Below, in pieces: positions 34,118 through 43,318 of a stretch of 54,221 nt of DNA; within the stretch, counting starts at the first letter, position 1, and each line of letters begins with the position of its first letter. Position numbers and translations under genes: made by a program. The notes beneath the pieces were generated by a model, which saw nothing but the letters and a program-made list of their open reading frames with translations, was not told the origin of the DNA and made no database searches. The DNA lies in NCBI GenBank assembly GCA_030038415.1, contig JASHOX010000025.1, forward strand, positions 1 to 54,221. Reading direction: 5' to 3'. Source of the DNA: Xanthobacteraceae bacterium. Lineage in GTDB: Bacteria; Pseudomonadota; Alphaproteobacteria; Rhizobiales; Xanthobacteraceae.

Positions 34118-34229
34118 ATTTGCCGCGGCGGGACTATGCCAGCACTCCGTAAACTCCCTTAGGGCCGAGCCCTGTATTTTGCGGCGTGTCCGCCTGGCGT
34201 ATCGTTCGTCTCGGGCGCGCAAATTGGAC

Positions 34230-34243
34230 GTGACATGGATCAA
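34230..34243 (+). promoter_or_regulatory. FNR/FixK-like site overlapping the HlyD start
   Basis: GTGACATGGATCAA, with a perfect right half and one mismatch in the left of TTGAC. It covers the first in-frame ATG (34235). Class II spacing would start transcription near 34278 and favour the later in-frame ATG at 34307. Confidence 0.5.
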
Positions 34244-35371
34244 AACAGTAACGAAAGCGGGAAGGTCACGCCCGCGGCGTGGCCCGCGGCGGCCCCGCAA
34301 CACACAATGCCGGCCACGGACCATCGCGAGACCTTGCCGGCCCGGCTGCAGGCCGGCCTTCCGGCAGTTGTCACCAAGCGGCGTGAACGCAACTGGTGGC
34401 TGCGCATCGCACTTCTCGTCGTTGTGCTCCTTGGTGGCGCCGGGGGCTCTTATTATTGGTGGCAACGGCTCCACCCGCCGTTGCCGCCGGGCATCTTTTT
34501 CGGCAACGGCCGGCTCGAATCCGACGAAATCAATATTGACACCAAATACGCCGCCCGCATTGGCGAAATCCTGGCCGACGAGGGCGATATGGTGAAGGCC
34601 GGGCAAGTGGTGGCGCGCATGGACACGCGAGACCTCCAGGCCTCGCTGAAGAGATCGCAAGCCACCGTCCGCCAAGCCCAAAGGGCCGTCGACGAAGCGA
34701 ATGCCAACGTCGCGCAGCAGAATGCGCAGCTACTTCTGGCCCAGCAGGAGATGGACCGCGCCGTTTATACCGTGCAGAAGGGCGTCGACACCAAGGAACT
34801 CCTCGATCAGCGGCGCCAGCAACTTGATAGCGCCACTGCCGCGCTGCAGGCAGCGCAGTTTCGGGTCACGGAAGCCGAGCATGCGCTCGATGCGGCGACC
34901 CATGACGTCGAGCTCTACACGGTCGAAATAGCCGACGACAGCCTTGTTGCGCCGCGCGACGGCCGCATTCAATACCGCATTGCCAATGTCGGCGAGGTAC
35001 TTCCGGCCGGTGGGCATGTGTTTGCCATGCTCGATGTGTCCGACGTCTACATGGACGTCTACATGCCGACTCTCGAGGCGGGAAAGGTGAAATTTGGCGA
35101 CGAAGCGCGTATCGTGCTCGACGCCTACCCCGACTATGCCATTCCGGCGAAGGTGTCGTTCATCGCCACGCAAGCGCAGTTCACACCCAAAACGGTGGAG
35201 ACTGAAAGCGAGCGCGACAAGCTCATGTTCCGCATCCGCGTGCAACTCGATCCGGAACGGCTGCGCAAACGCGCCGAGTCGGTGCGCAGCGGCCTGCCGG
35301 GCGTCGCTTACGTCAGGACCGATCCTGCCGTGGCTTGGCCCGCTTCGCTGCAGAGGTTTCCGCAGCAATGA
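34235..35371 (+). CDS. HlyD-family membrane fusion protein
   Basis: Up to 378 residues: a cytoplasmic N-terminus, one membrane helix (residues ~54-72, LRIALLVVVLLGGAGGSYYW), a biotinyl-lipoyl-like half (GRIGEILADEGDMVKAGQVV-type at ~105-122), a long alpha-hairpin coiled coil (~130-220) and the second half VAPRDGRIQYRIANVGEVLP (~236-255). This is the adaptor of an ABC exporter of the YhiI/YbhG kind. The stop overlaps the ABC ATPase start by 4 bases. The start is uncertain: ATG 34235 lies inside a regulatory palindrome, and ATG 34307 would keep the helix and all domains. Confidence 0.88.
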   Translation: MDQNSNESGKVTPAAWPAAAPQHTMPATDHRETLPARLQAGLPAVVTKRRERNWWLRIALLVVVLLGGAGGSYYWWQRLHPPLPPGIFFGNGRLESDEINIDTKYAARIGEILADEGDMVKAGQVVARMDTRDLQASLKRSQATVRQAQRAVDEANANVAQQNAQLLLAQQEMDRAVYTVQKGVDTKELLDQRRQQLDSATAALQAAQFRVTEAEHALDAATHDVELYTVEIADDSLVAPRDGRIQYRIANVGEVLPAGGHVFAMLDVSDVYMDVYMPTLEAGKVKFGDEARIVLDAYPDYAIPAKVSFIATQAQFTPKTVETESERDKLMFRIRVQLDPERLRKRAESVRSGLPGVAYVRTDPAVAWPASLQRFPQQ

Positions 35372-38106
35372 ATGAAGCGACCAGGCCGGTCGCGCGGCTC
35401 GATGCCGTCACGCAGCGGTACGGGCATACGGCGGCCCTCACCGCAGTCAGTCTCGAGGTGCCCGCCGGTTGCATGGTCGGCCTGATCGGGCCTGACGGCG
35501 TCGGCAAATCGACGCTGCTCGGCATTCTCGCCGGTGCGCGCCAGATTCAATCCGGACATGTCGACGTGCTTGACGGCGATATGGCGGACGCCGCGCACCG
35601 TGACGCGGTGTGTTCCCGCATCGCCTATATGCCGCAAGGCCTGGGCAGGAACCTCTATCCGGACCTGAGCGTCGCGGAAAACGTCACGTTTTTCGCCCGG
35701 CTGTTTGGACAATCCCGCGTCGAGCGGCAATGGCGGATCGCCGAACTTTTGGACAGCACCGGACTTGCGCCATTTGCCGACCGGCAGGCGAAGAAGCTGT
35801 CGGGTGGCATGCGGCAAAAACTCGGGCTGTGCTGCTCGCTGATTCACGATCCCGACCTGCTCATCCTCGACGAGCCGACAACCGGCGTCGATCCGCTGTC
35901 GCGACGGCAATTCTGGGAGCTGATCGATCGCATCCGGTCGCGCCGGCCCGGCATGAGCGTGGTGGTGGCGACAGCCTACATGGAGGAGGCCGAGCGTTTC
36001 GATTTTCTCATTGCCATGAACGCCGGAAATGTCCTGGCGACCGGTTCTCCGAACGAACTGAAGATGCGAACGCGGTCGAAGACCGTGGAGGATGCATTCG
36101 TGGCGCTGCTCCCCACGGCCGACCGCGCCGGTCATAAGAAGCTCGAAATACCGCCGCGCCGCGTGATCGGCGCCGAGCCGGTCATTGCCGCCCGCGACCT
36201 CACCTGCCGCTTTGGCGATTTCACCGCGGTCGACCGCGTGAGCTTCACCATCGAGCGCGGCGAGATATTCGGCTTCGTCGGCTCGAACGGGTCCGGCAAG
36301 ACGACGACGATGAAGATGCTGACCGGCCTGCTGCCGCCAAGCGAAGGCGAAGCGCTGCTGTTCGGCAAGCCGCTTGACGCTCGCGACATGGCGGCGCGCC
36401 TTCGCGTCGGTTACATGTCGCAATCGTTCTCGCTTTACGCCGAGCTGACGGTTCGACAAAATCTCGATCTCCATGCACGGCTTTTCCACCTCCCCGCCGC
36501 GAAAGGTAAAGCGCGCCTTCGACAGCTCGTCGCGCAATTCGGCCTCGAGGACTATCTCGATCAGCGCGCTTCGGACCTGCCGCTCGGTATCCGCCAACGG
36601 CTTTCGCTGGCGGTTGCGGTCGTCCACGAGCCGGAAATGCTCATACTCGATGAGCCGACTTCGGGCGTCGATCCGTTGGCGCGCGATCGGTTCTGGGAGT
36701 TATTGATCGACCTTTCACGCAATCAGGGCGTGACGATTTTCGTCTCAACCCATTTCATGAATGAAGCCGCGCGCTGCGATCGCATCTCGCTGATGGACTC
36801 GGGTCGCGTACTCGCTACCGACGTGCCGGCGAACCTCATTAGTGCCCGCGGCGTTACCACGCTGGAAGACGCTTTCATCAGCTATCTCGAAGAGGCGACC
36901 GGATTGCGCACGGCGCAGCCCACTCCCGGCGCGCCGCTGGACAGCACCAGCGAAACCGCGCGGCCAACTTCGCCGCAGCGCGCCTTCAGTGTGCAGCGCC
37001 TTTTCGCCTACACCATTCGCGAAACCATAGAACTGCTGCGCGACCCGATCCGCCTGACCTTCGCGCTGTTCGGGACTGCGCTCCTCATGCTGGTATTCGG
37101 GTTCGGAATTTCTACCGACGTCAACAATCTGACCTTCGCCGCGCTTGATCACGACCAGAGTCACGAGAGCCGCGCTTATCTCGAGGAACTGCGCGGCTCG
37201 AGCTACTTCGTCGAAGAAGCACCGCTTGCCAATTATGCGGAGCTTGAAAAACGCATGCAGAGCGGCGAGATCGATGCCGCCATCGAGATTCCGCCGGGCT
37301 TTGGCCGCGATCTCGAGGCCGGACGGCCGGCCTGGGTCGGAGCCTGGGTGGACGGCGCCATGCCGTTCCGTGCCTCCACAATTCGCGGCTATTTCCAGGC
37401 CATGCATCAGCTTTATCTGGCCGATCCGGCAGTGAAGACGACATTGCCGCAACCACCGCCGCCGGCCAGAATCGAATTGCGCTTCAAATACAATCAGGAC
37501 TTCGACAGCATCTATGCCATGGTGCCGTCGAGCCTGTCGATGTTGCTGGCGCTGTTCCCCGCGATTCTCATGGCGCTCGCGATCGTGCGCGAGAAGGAAC
37601 TCGGCTCGATCACCAACCTTTACGTGACCCCAGTGACCCGGATCGAATTTCTGATCGGCAAGCAGATTCCCTATATCGGCGTCGCCATGGCGAATTTTGC
37701 GCTGATGTTCCTCATGGCCCTGTTCATCTTCCAGGTGCCGCTCAAAGGAAGCTTTCTCGTGCTTCTCCTCGGCGCGTTCATCTACGTCACCACGACGACG
37801 GCCTATGGCATGGTGATATCCGCGTTCGCGCGCACTCAAATCGCCGCCCTGTTCGGCACGGCCATCATGACCGTGCTGCCGGCGTCGCAATTCGCCGGCA
37901 TGATGACGCCGGTCTCGTCGCTCTCCGGCATGGCGCAAATCATGGGGCGGGCCTTTCCGATGACCTATTTCGTGCCGATCAGCGTCGGCACCTTCACCAA
38001 GGGACTAGGTTTTGCCGATCTCGGCGGCGTGCTGGCCGAGTTGGCGCTTTTCATTCCGGTGCTGACGTTCATAAGCTTTTTGCTGTTGCGCAAGCAGGAA
38101 CGTTGA
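35368..38106 (+). CDS. ABC exporter with two ATPase domains fused to a permease (RbbA/YhiH-like)
   Basis: A 912-residue protein. ABC domain 1 has Walker A GPDGVGKSTLL (residues ~47-57), signature LSGGMRQKLGL (~150) and Walker B LLILDEPTTGVDP (~168). ABC domain 2 has GSNGSGKTTTMKML (~312), a degenerate signature LPLGIRQRLSLAV (~411) and LILDEPTSGVDP (~430). Residues ~540-912 are an ABC2-type membrane domain with one helix, a large extracytoplasmic loop (~590-710) and about five more helices. This is the layout of E. coli RbbA/YhiH. With the HlyD protein and the next permease it should form an efflux pump. Substrate is unknown. The start overlaps the HlyD stop. Confidence 0.9.
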   Translation: MNEATRPVARLDAVTQRYGHTAALTAVSLEVPAGCMVGLIGPDGVGKSTLLGILAGARQIQSGHVDVLDGDMADAAHRDAVCSRIAYMPQGLGRNLYPDLSVAENVTFFARLFGQSRVERQWRIAELLDSTGLAPFADRQAKKLSGGMRQKLGLCCSLIHDPDLLILDEPTTGVDPLSRRQFWELIDRIRSRRPGMSVVVATAYMEEAERFDFLIAMNAGNVLATGSPNELKMRTRSKTVEDAFVALLPTADRAGHKKLEIPPRRVIGAEPVIAARDLTCRFGDFTAVDRVSFTIERGEIFGFVGSNGSGKTTTMKMLTGLLPPSEGEALLFGKPLDARDMAARLRVGYMSQSFSLYAELTVRQNLDLHARLFHLPAAKGKARLRQLVAQFGLEDYLDQRASDLPLGIRQRLSLAVAVVHEPEMLILDEPTSGVDPLARDRFWELLIDLSRNQGVTIFVSTHFMNEAARCDRISLMDSGRVLATDVPANLISARGVTTLEDAFISYLEEATGLRTAQPTPGAPLDSTSETARPTSPQRAFSVQRLFAYTIRETIELLRDPIRLTFALFGTALLMLVFGFGISTDVNNLTFAALDHDQSHESRAYLEELRGSSYFVEEAPLANYAELEKRMQSGEIDAAIEIPPGFGRDLEAGRPAWVGAWVDGAMPFRASTIRGYFQAMHQLYLADPAVKTTLPQPPPPARIELRFKYNQDFDSIYAMVPSSLSMLLALFPAILMALAIVREKELGSITNLYVTPVTRIEFLIGKQIPYIGVAMANFALMFLMALFIFQVPLKGSFLVLLLGAFIYVTTTTAYGMVISAFARTQIAALFGTAIMTVLPASQFAGMMTPVSSLSGMAQIMGRAFPMTYFVPISVGTFTKGLGFADLGGVLAELALFIPVLTFISFLLLRKQER

Positions 38107-38117
38107 GGGCGGATGCC

Positions 38118-39245
38118 ATGCGCACGATCGGCAACATCTTCTGGCTTGGCACCAAGGAACTGCGCAGCTTTTTGCGGGATTTCGTGCTGTTGGGGCTCGT
38201 GATCTATGCCTTCTCGCTCGCCATTATTGCTCAAGCGGGCAGTTACTCGCAGGAAGTACACAATGCCCCGGTCGCCATTGTCGATGAGGATCACTCCGAA
38301 TTGTCGCGACGGATCGCCCATGCATTCTTGCCGCCATATTTCCGGCCGCCGCAGTACATAACCGAGCGGGACATCGTCCCGCTCATGAATATGAGACGAT
38401 ATACGTTTGTCATCGACATCCCCCCGAATTTCGAACGGGACGTGCTGGGCGGCCGTGATCCCGCTCTGCAAGTCAACGTCGACGCGACGGTGATGGTGCA
38501 GGCCGGCCTGGGATCGGGCTACGCCCAACAGATCATCATGACGGAGATTCAGGATTTTCTCTCCCACCGCGAAGGCACGCCGCTGTCGCCGGTCAATCTC
38601 AACGTAGGGATCGTGTTCAACCCCAATGTTACGACGGCATGGTTTACTACGGTCATGGGCATTATCAACAATATCACCATGCTTGCGATCATTCTCGCGG
38701 GCGCCGCCATCGTGCGCGAGCGCGAGCACGGCACGATGGACCATTTGCTGGTCATGCCGGTGACGCCGTTCGAAATCGCGATGTCAAAGGTCTGGGCAAA
38801 TGGCCTGGTCATCACCGTAGCGGTTGGAATCTCGCTCTATTTTGTCGTACGCGGGATGCTTGGCATTCCAATCGCCGGCTCGATACCGTTGTTTATGGTC
38901 GGCGTCGTGATCTATCTGTTTTTTGCCTGCGCCATCGGCATATTCATCGGGACGGTCGCGCGTTCGATGCCCCAGCTCGGCCTGCTCTACATGCTGATCT
39001 ATATGCCGATGAACATGCTCTCCGGCAGCAACACCCCGCTCGAAAGCATGCCGCCGTGGCTCGCCACCGTGATGCAGGCGTCGCCGTCGACGCATTTCGT
39101 ATCGTTCGCGCAGTCGATTCTTTATCGTGGCGCCGGCATCGACGTGGTGTGGCCACAGTTTCTCCTGGTAGCGGCGATCGGAGGCTTGTTTTTCGTTCTC
39201 GCCATCTGGCGGTTTCGCTCAAGCATGGCCCAGGCGGCGGCGTAG
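38118..39245 (+). CDS. yhhJ: ABC-2 type exporter permease (YhhJ-like)
   Basis: A 375-residue membrane protein: an N-terminal helix (residues ~23-42, DFVLLGLVIYAFSLAIIAQA), an extracytoplasmic domain (~45-170, VAIVDEDHSELSRRIAHAFL) and about five C-terminal helices, with AIVREREHGTMDHLLVMPVT (~196-215) as the ABC-2 family coupling region. It pairs with the permease half of the preceding ABC protein. ATG at 38118 is preferred; an in-frame TTG at 38103 overlaps the upstream stop. It converges on the P-type ATPase gene, 11 bases apart. Confidence 0.88.
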   Translation: MRTIGNIFWLGTKELRSFLRDFVLLGLVIYAFSLAIIAQAGSYSQEVHNAPVAIVDEDHSELSRRIAHAFLPPYFRPPQYITERDIVPLMNMRRYTFVIDIPPNFERDVLGGRDPALQVNVDATVMVQAGLGSGYAQQIIMTEIQDFLSHREGTPLSPVNLNVGIVFNPNVTTAWFTTVMGIINNITMLAIILAGAAIVREREHGTMDHLLVMPVTPFEIAMSKVWANGLVITVAVGISLYFVVRGMLGIPIAGSIPLFMVGVVIYLFFACAIGIFIGTVARSMPQLGLLYMLIYMPMNMLSGSNTPLESMPPWLATVMQASPSTHFVSFAQSILYRGAGIDVVWPQFLLVAAIGGLFFVLAIWRFRSSMAQAAA

Positions 39246-39256
39246 CGGATGCAGAG

Positions 39257-41605
39257 TCAATCGATCCGCAAACGGCGAAACACCGCCAGTTTGATCGAGT
39301 CCATCGCCAGCGTGAACACGAGCGTCGTGCCGATCAGCATGGCGATGATCGACAGCGGTAACGCGGCCATGAAGATGCCGCCCGCGGCCAGCATTGCCAT
39401 CACTGCCACGTCACAGAGCGACGCCAGCAGCATGATCGGTGCCGGACGCGAGCTCCACAGCCGGCCGCGCTCCCGCAGCACATAGACGTTTCCCTGTCCG
39501 GCAAAGCCGAGCATGACGAAGGTCAAGGTCTGCATCTGGCCGGGACTCAGGTGCAGCACGTACCAGCTCAAGCTCAGAATCGCGACCAGATAAAGCAGTC
39601 TGAACCCACCCAAGGGAATGGCACCGAGCGTCAGATTGCGGACCCGCCACGCGTTCGGATAGGGCGACGGATGCGCACGGTCGGCGGCGCGCGACATCGT
39701 CACGAAGTCATTGGTGAGCATCGCCAGCGCCTGGAGAAACGGCGTCAATACGGCGTGACCGGTGACGATCAAACCGACGCCGAGCACGATCAGCGTGACG
39801 CTTTTGTTGACCAGAATCATCAACGTGTAGGTCAGCACGCGCTGGAATGCGGACCTGCCTTCGCTGATGCAGGCGACGATTTCACCAAGGCCGGGTTTTG
39901 TGAGCACGACTCCGGCGGCCGCCTTGGCGACGTCGGTCGCGGTCGAGACCGCGATGCCTAGCTGCGCCTGCCGCAGGGCCGGCGCGTCGTTGGCGCCGTC
40001 ACCGCACATGCCGACGGCGTGGCCCTCCCGCTGGAAGGCCTTGACCAATTTAAACTTCTGTTCCGGCAAAACACCGGCATAGACGGCAAAATCGTTCGGA
40101 CCGACGCGCTCGGGAATTTGTCCCGGCGGGCAGATCGGCCCGTCGAGACCAATCGCATGGGCGACCGTGGCGGCGGTTGCCGGCGAGTCGCCCGAGACCA
40201 TGACTGGAAGCACGCCGAGTGTGCGCAGTTCGTTCAGCAATTGTGCCGAATCCGGCCGGGGTGGATCGCCGAATGCAATAAAGCCGATCAGGTCGAGCGC
40301 GCCTGCCGGACCTGCAGCCACGGCAAGCGTGCGATATCCAGCATGCGTCAGGGCGTCCAATTCAGCGCTTGCTTCTCCGTTCAGGGGGGCCAAAGCAGCT
40401 ACGACCGCAGGAGCACCCTTGACGACGCGAATTTCATGGCCGTTGTCGACAGCGGTCGCCTCGGCCATTTTAGTTGCCGGGTCGAACGGCTGGAAATGTG
40501 CCGCGGCGAGCGGCGCCCGACCTGCAGTTTTGTTCGCAGCCAGCATTTTGCGAATGGCAGCATCAATCGGATCGTGCCCGTCGGCCGAACTGGCGAGCGC
40601 GGCAAAGCCGATCACATCGACGGCGGCGCAGCCTGCTTTGACCGGACGGATCGCGGCCACCGAAAGCTCGTTCAAGGTCAGTGTGCCGGTCTTATCGCAG
40701 CACAAAACGTCGATCGTGGCGGCTTCATGCAGTGCCGACAATCGCGTGAGCAACACGCCCTTCAGCGCCAGCGTCCGGGCCCCCAGCGCCGCCGCCAACG
40801 TGAAAGTGGCCGCCAGCGCCACCGGCACCGCCGATAACATGGCGGTGAGGACGAGCATGGCGATCTCACGAACATTGACCTCGATGGAGAGCGCGTAGGC
40901 GACGATGCCGACGACGATGGCGAAGTTGAGCACCGTCAGATTGCGGACCACGGCCAGTACCGCTTTCTGCTCGGCGCTCTCGACATGGGCGACGCGCACC
41001 AGTTCGGCGGTGTGTCCGAAATAAGTCCTCGTTCCGGTAGCGATGACTTTGGCGATCGCTTCACCGCGCCGCACCAGGCCGCCGGCATAGCTGGTCTTTC
41101 CGGCATCGGTCTCGACCGGACCTGATTCGCCGGTCAGCATGGATTGATCGACCAGCAGCGAGCCGGCGATCACCGTCACGTCGGCGGGAACGACTTCGCC
41201 GAGCGAAATCTGCACGGTGTCACCGGGGACGAGGTCCGCCGCGAAAGCCTCGATCCAGGCGCCGTCGCGCTTGACCCGCGACTTCAGCGCAAGCCGCCGC
41301 TTGAGCAGCGCCAAAGCGGCATCCGCGCGGCTTTCCTGATTCACTCCGAGAACAACATTCATGATCAAGAGCAGCGCGATCAGCAAAGCGGTCACGCGCT
41401 GGCCGATGGCAATCTGCAGCACGATCGTCGCTTCGAGCATCCACGGCACCGGCGCCCAGAAATGCCGCATCACCCGTTGGAGCGGATGAATGTGCTCCTC
41501 AACGACCGCGTTCGGTCCGAATTCGCGCAGACGGCGCTCTGCCTCTGCGGTGGTGAGGCCGCTAAACGCATCGCCCGTTTCACTGATTTCGATCGGCATC
41601 CGCAT
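39257..41605 (-). CDS. P3A-type proton/cation-transporting ATPase
   Basis: A 782-residue P-type ATPase with an N-terminal cation-ATPase domain (GLTTAEAERRLREFGPNAV, residues ~17-35). The actuator loop is SMLTGESGPVE (~155-165), the phosphorylation site CCDKTGTLTLNEL (~309-321), with MVSGDSPATA and CGDGANDAPALRQAQLGIAV (~541-560) for ATP binding and hydrolysis. About ten helices are present. Short length and the GESGPVE actuator are like fungal and plant plasma-membrane H+-ATPases (P3A), so proton export is likely but not proven. ATG at 41605 or 41599. A perfect palindrome is only 12 bases upstream, shared with the divergent nitroreductase gene. Confidence 0.87.
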   Translation of the reverse strand: MRMPIEISETGDAFSGLTTAEAERRLREFGPNAVVEEHIHPLQRVMRHFWAPVPWMLEATIVLQIAIGQRVTALLIALLLIMNVVLGVNQESRADAALALLKRRLALKSRVKRDGAWIEAFAADLVPGDTVQISLGEVVPADVTVIAGSLLVDQSMLTGESGPVETDAGKTSYAGGLVRRGEAIAKVIATGTRTYFGHTAELVRVAHVESAEQKAVLAVVRNLTVLNFAIVVGIVAYALSIEVNVREIAMLVLTAMLSAVPVALAATFTLAAALGARTLALKGVLLTRLSALHEAATIDVLCCDKTGTLTLNELSVAAIRPVKAGCAAVDVIGFAALASSADGHDPIDAAIRKMLAANKTAGRAPLAAAHFQPFDPATKMAEATAVDNGHEIRVVKGAPAVVAALAPLNGEASAELDALTHAGYRTLAVAAGPAGALDLIGFIAFGDPPRPDSAQLLNELRTLGVLPVMVSGDSPATAATVAHAIGLDGPICPPGQIPERVGPNDFAVYAGVLPEQKFKLVKAFQREGHAVGMCGDGANDAPALRQAQLGIAVSTATDVAKAAAGVVLTKPGLGEIVACISEGRSAFQRVLTYTLMILVNKSVTLIVLGVGLIVTGHAVLTPFLQALAMLTNDFVTMSRAADRAHPSPYPNAWRVRNLTLGAIPLGGFRLLYLVAILSLSWYVLHLSPGQMQTLTFVMLGFAGQGNVYVLRERGRLWSSRPAPIMLLASLCDVAVMAMLAAGGIFMAALPLSIIAMLIGTTLVFTLAMDSIKLAVFRRLRID

Positions 41606-41616
41606 TCACAGTCGTC

Positions 41617-41630
41617 TTGATTTACATCAA
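41617..41630. promoter_or_regulatory. FNR/FixK-type site between the P-type ATPase and a nitroreductase gene
   Basis: TTGATTTACATCAA, a perfect palindrome. For the plus gene a class II start is near 41665, 30 bases before the ATG at 41695. It begins only 12 bases from the ATPase start, where the same spacing would place transcription inside that gene. Confidence 0.78.
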
Positions 41631-41694
41631 CGCGACCGCACGCCGCAGCCGTTATCGATTACGGGTTCCGGCACCGGTCACCGCGGGGATTCCT

Positions 41695-42360
41695 ATGAGC
41701 ACGCGCCGCGAAGTCAATCTCGGCATCCTGTCGACCGTCGCTGCCGCCGCAGCGACCGCAACGACACCAGCATTAGCTCAAACTCCGGCCCCCATCGATT
41801 TGCCGTCTCCCGACACGGCGGGCGGCAAACCGCTGATGCTCGCCCTCAAAGGGCGTAAGACGCTTCGCGATTATTCGGACCGGCCACTGTCGAACCAGGA
41901 TCTTTCGAATGTGCTGTGGGCGGCCTGGGGCGTCAATCGCCCGCAAAGCGATGGACGCACCGTGCCGCGGTGGCGTGACGCTTATCTGCTGGACGTTTAT
42001 CTCGTCCGAGCCGACGGTGTCTGGCTTTACGAGCCTAAGACCCACCGCCTCCTGTTTCACATGGCGGGCGACCTGCGCGGGCAGACCACGACCGGCCAGT
42101 CCTTCGTGGCGACCGCGCCGCTCAATCTTGTTTATGCGTTCGATACCTCGAAAATGCCCAACGCCACGGACGCCGAAAAGAACGCAACGTCGGGTGCCAC
42201 AGCAGGCGTGACTGGCCAGAACGTTTATTTGTATTGTGCTTCCGCGGGCCTTGCCACGGTGTTCCGTGAGAGCGTGCCCGCGGCGCTGGCGAAAACCTTG
42301 CAGCTGCCCGCTGGACAAATCATCCAGTTTGCTCAGACCGTCGGCTATCCGAGGGTTTAG
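41695..42360 (+). CDS. Exported nitroreductase-family protein (SagB-like)
   Basis: A 221-residue protein. The N-terminus MSTRREVNLGILSTVAAAAA has a twin Arg and a hydrophobic stretch ending ALAQTP, looking like a Tat-type signal with cleavage after ~29 residues. The rest is a nitroreductase-like FMN fold: LALKGRKTLRDYSDRPLSNQ (residues ~49-68), LSNVLWAAWGVNRPQ and the C-terminal QNVYLYCASAGLATVFRE. Tat export of a folded flavoprotein is plausible. The substrate is unknown. ATG at 41695 agrees with the palindrome at 41617. A strong terminator follows at 42393. Confidence 0.83.
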   Translation: MSTRREVNLGILSTVAAAAATATTPALAQTPAPIDLPSPDTAGGKPLMLALKGRKTLRDYSDRPLSNQDLSNVLWAAWGVNRPQSDGRTVPRWRDAYLLDVYLVRADGVWLYEPKTHRLLFHMAGDLRGQTTTGQSFVATAPLNLVYAFDTSKMPNATDAEKNATSGATAGVTGQNVYLYCASAGLATVFRESVPAALAKTLQLPAGQIIQFAQTVGYPRV

Positions 42361-42392
42361 ATTACGCACTTCGTCCTGGTCCGAAAAAAGGA

Positions 42393-42420
42393 CCCCGGCC
42401 GAATTGGCGGCCGGGGTTTT
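42393..42420 (+). terminator. Rho-independent terminator
   Basis: CCCCGGCCG (42393-42401) pairs perfectly with CGGCCGGGG (42408-42416) around a 6-base loop, followed by TTTT. It lies 32 bases after the nitroreductase stop. Confidence 0.85.
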
Positions 42421-42509
42421 AGCGCTGGTTATCCGAGTTCCTGGGGGGAGGACGAATTCGGAAGGCAATCCAGCAATTGCAAAATTGCACCGGGCAGGCG
42501 CCCGCCGCT

Positions 42510-42523
42510 TTGATCTGGATCAA
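42510..42523 (+). promoter_or_regulatory. FNR/FixK-type site before the second nitroreductase gene
   Basis: TTGATCTGGATCAA, a perfect palindrome. The class II start is predicted near 42558, 18 bases before the ATG at 42576. Confidence 0.8.
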
Positions 42524-42575
42524 CCCGCGCAATTTGCTCGGTCCTATAAGTTTGCTGATCTGGCTTGGCGGTGCA

Positions 42576-43142
42576 ATGATGGACCTCAAGGAAGCGATCT
42601 ACACACGGCGCGCCGTTCGCGAATTCACGGCCGAATCGGTCGACGACGAGACCATTCGCGCGCTGATCGAAGCGGCGGTGCAGGCGCCCAGCGCGGTCAA
42701 TCAGCAGCCCTGTTCGTTCTGTGTTGTCCGCGACAGGGCCGTGCTGGCGAAAATTTCGCGTGAGGCCAAGGCGTTTATGGTCAGAAGCACGCCGGTCGGC
42801 CTCATGTCGCACCATTTCCAGCAGATATTGAACGATGCGAATTTCGACATTTTTTATCATGCGCCGGTGCTGATCGTGATTTCCACGGTGGCGGATATTC
42901 CTTGGGCGGTCGAGGACTGCGCGCTGGCCGCGGAAAACCTTATGCTGGCGGCGCGTGGCGCAGGCCTCGGTACGTGTTGGATTGGATTTGCTCAAGGCTG
43001 GCTCGGCACGTCCGAAGGCAAGGCGCTGCTCAAGATCCCGGCGGCGTATCGTCCCTGTGCTCCGATTATTCTCGGCCACCCGAAATCGGAGCCGCCCGCG
43101 GTGCCGAGAAAAGCGCCGGAGATTAGCTGGATCGGCGCCTGA
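42576..43142 (+). CDS. Nitroreductase family protein
   Basis: A 188-residue cytoplasmic FMN protein. EAIYTRRAVREFTAESVDDE (residues ~6-25) holds the Arg pair that binds the FMN phosphate. AAVQAPSAVNQQPCSFCVV (~33-51), ALAAENLMLAARGAGLGTCW (~117-136) and the C-terminal LGHPKSEPP are typical nitroreductase blocks. Activity on nitroaromatics, quinones or other acceptors cannot be told. Two adjacent ATGs (42576, 42579) are possible. Its own perfect palindrome suggests low-oxygen induction. Confidence 0.9.
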   Translation: MMDLKEAIYTRRAVREFTAESVDDETIRALIEAAVQAPSAVNQQPCSFCVVRDRAVLAKISREAKAFMVRSTPVGLMSHHFQQILNDANFDIFYHAPVLIVISTVADIPWAVEDCALAAENLMLAARGAGLGTCWIGFAQGWLGTSEGKALLKIPAAYRPCAPIILGHPKSEPPAVPRKAPEISWIGA

Positions 43143-43269
43143 AGCCCGTACAGCCGTATCGGGCAGCACGCCGCCGCATAGGTGAACGGCAGAAGTCGCG
43201 CCAGCCTCCTCGGACGTGGAAGCGTTCTCCGTGGCCGAACGTTCTCAAACAGGGCCTGCCAATCGCGTC

Positions 43270-43283
43270 TTGATCTAAATCAA
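43270..43283 (+). promoter_or_regulatory. FNR/FixK-type site before a 62-aa small protein
   Basis: TTGATCTAAATCAA, a perfect palindrome centred 42.5 bases before the ATG at 43319. Class II spacing would start the transcript at or next to the ATG. Confidence 0.78.
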
Positions 43284-43318
43284 AGACGAACGGCGAAGGT
43301 CCGGGCGAACTTTATATT

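Noticed and set aside
35308..37938. Two long minus-strand frames (439 and 397 codons)
   Set aside because: Antisense to the well-supported ABC exporter gene; charged, repetitive translation.
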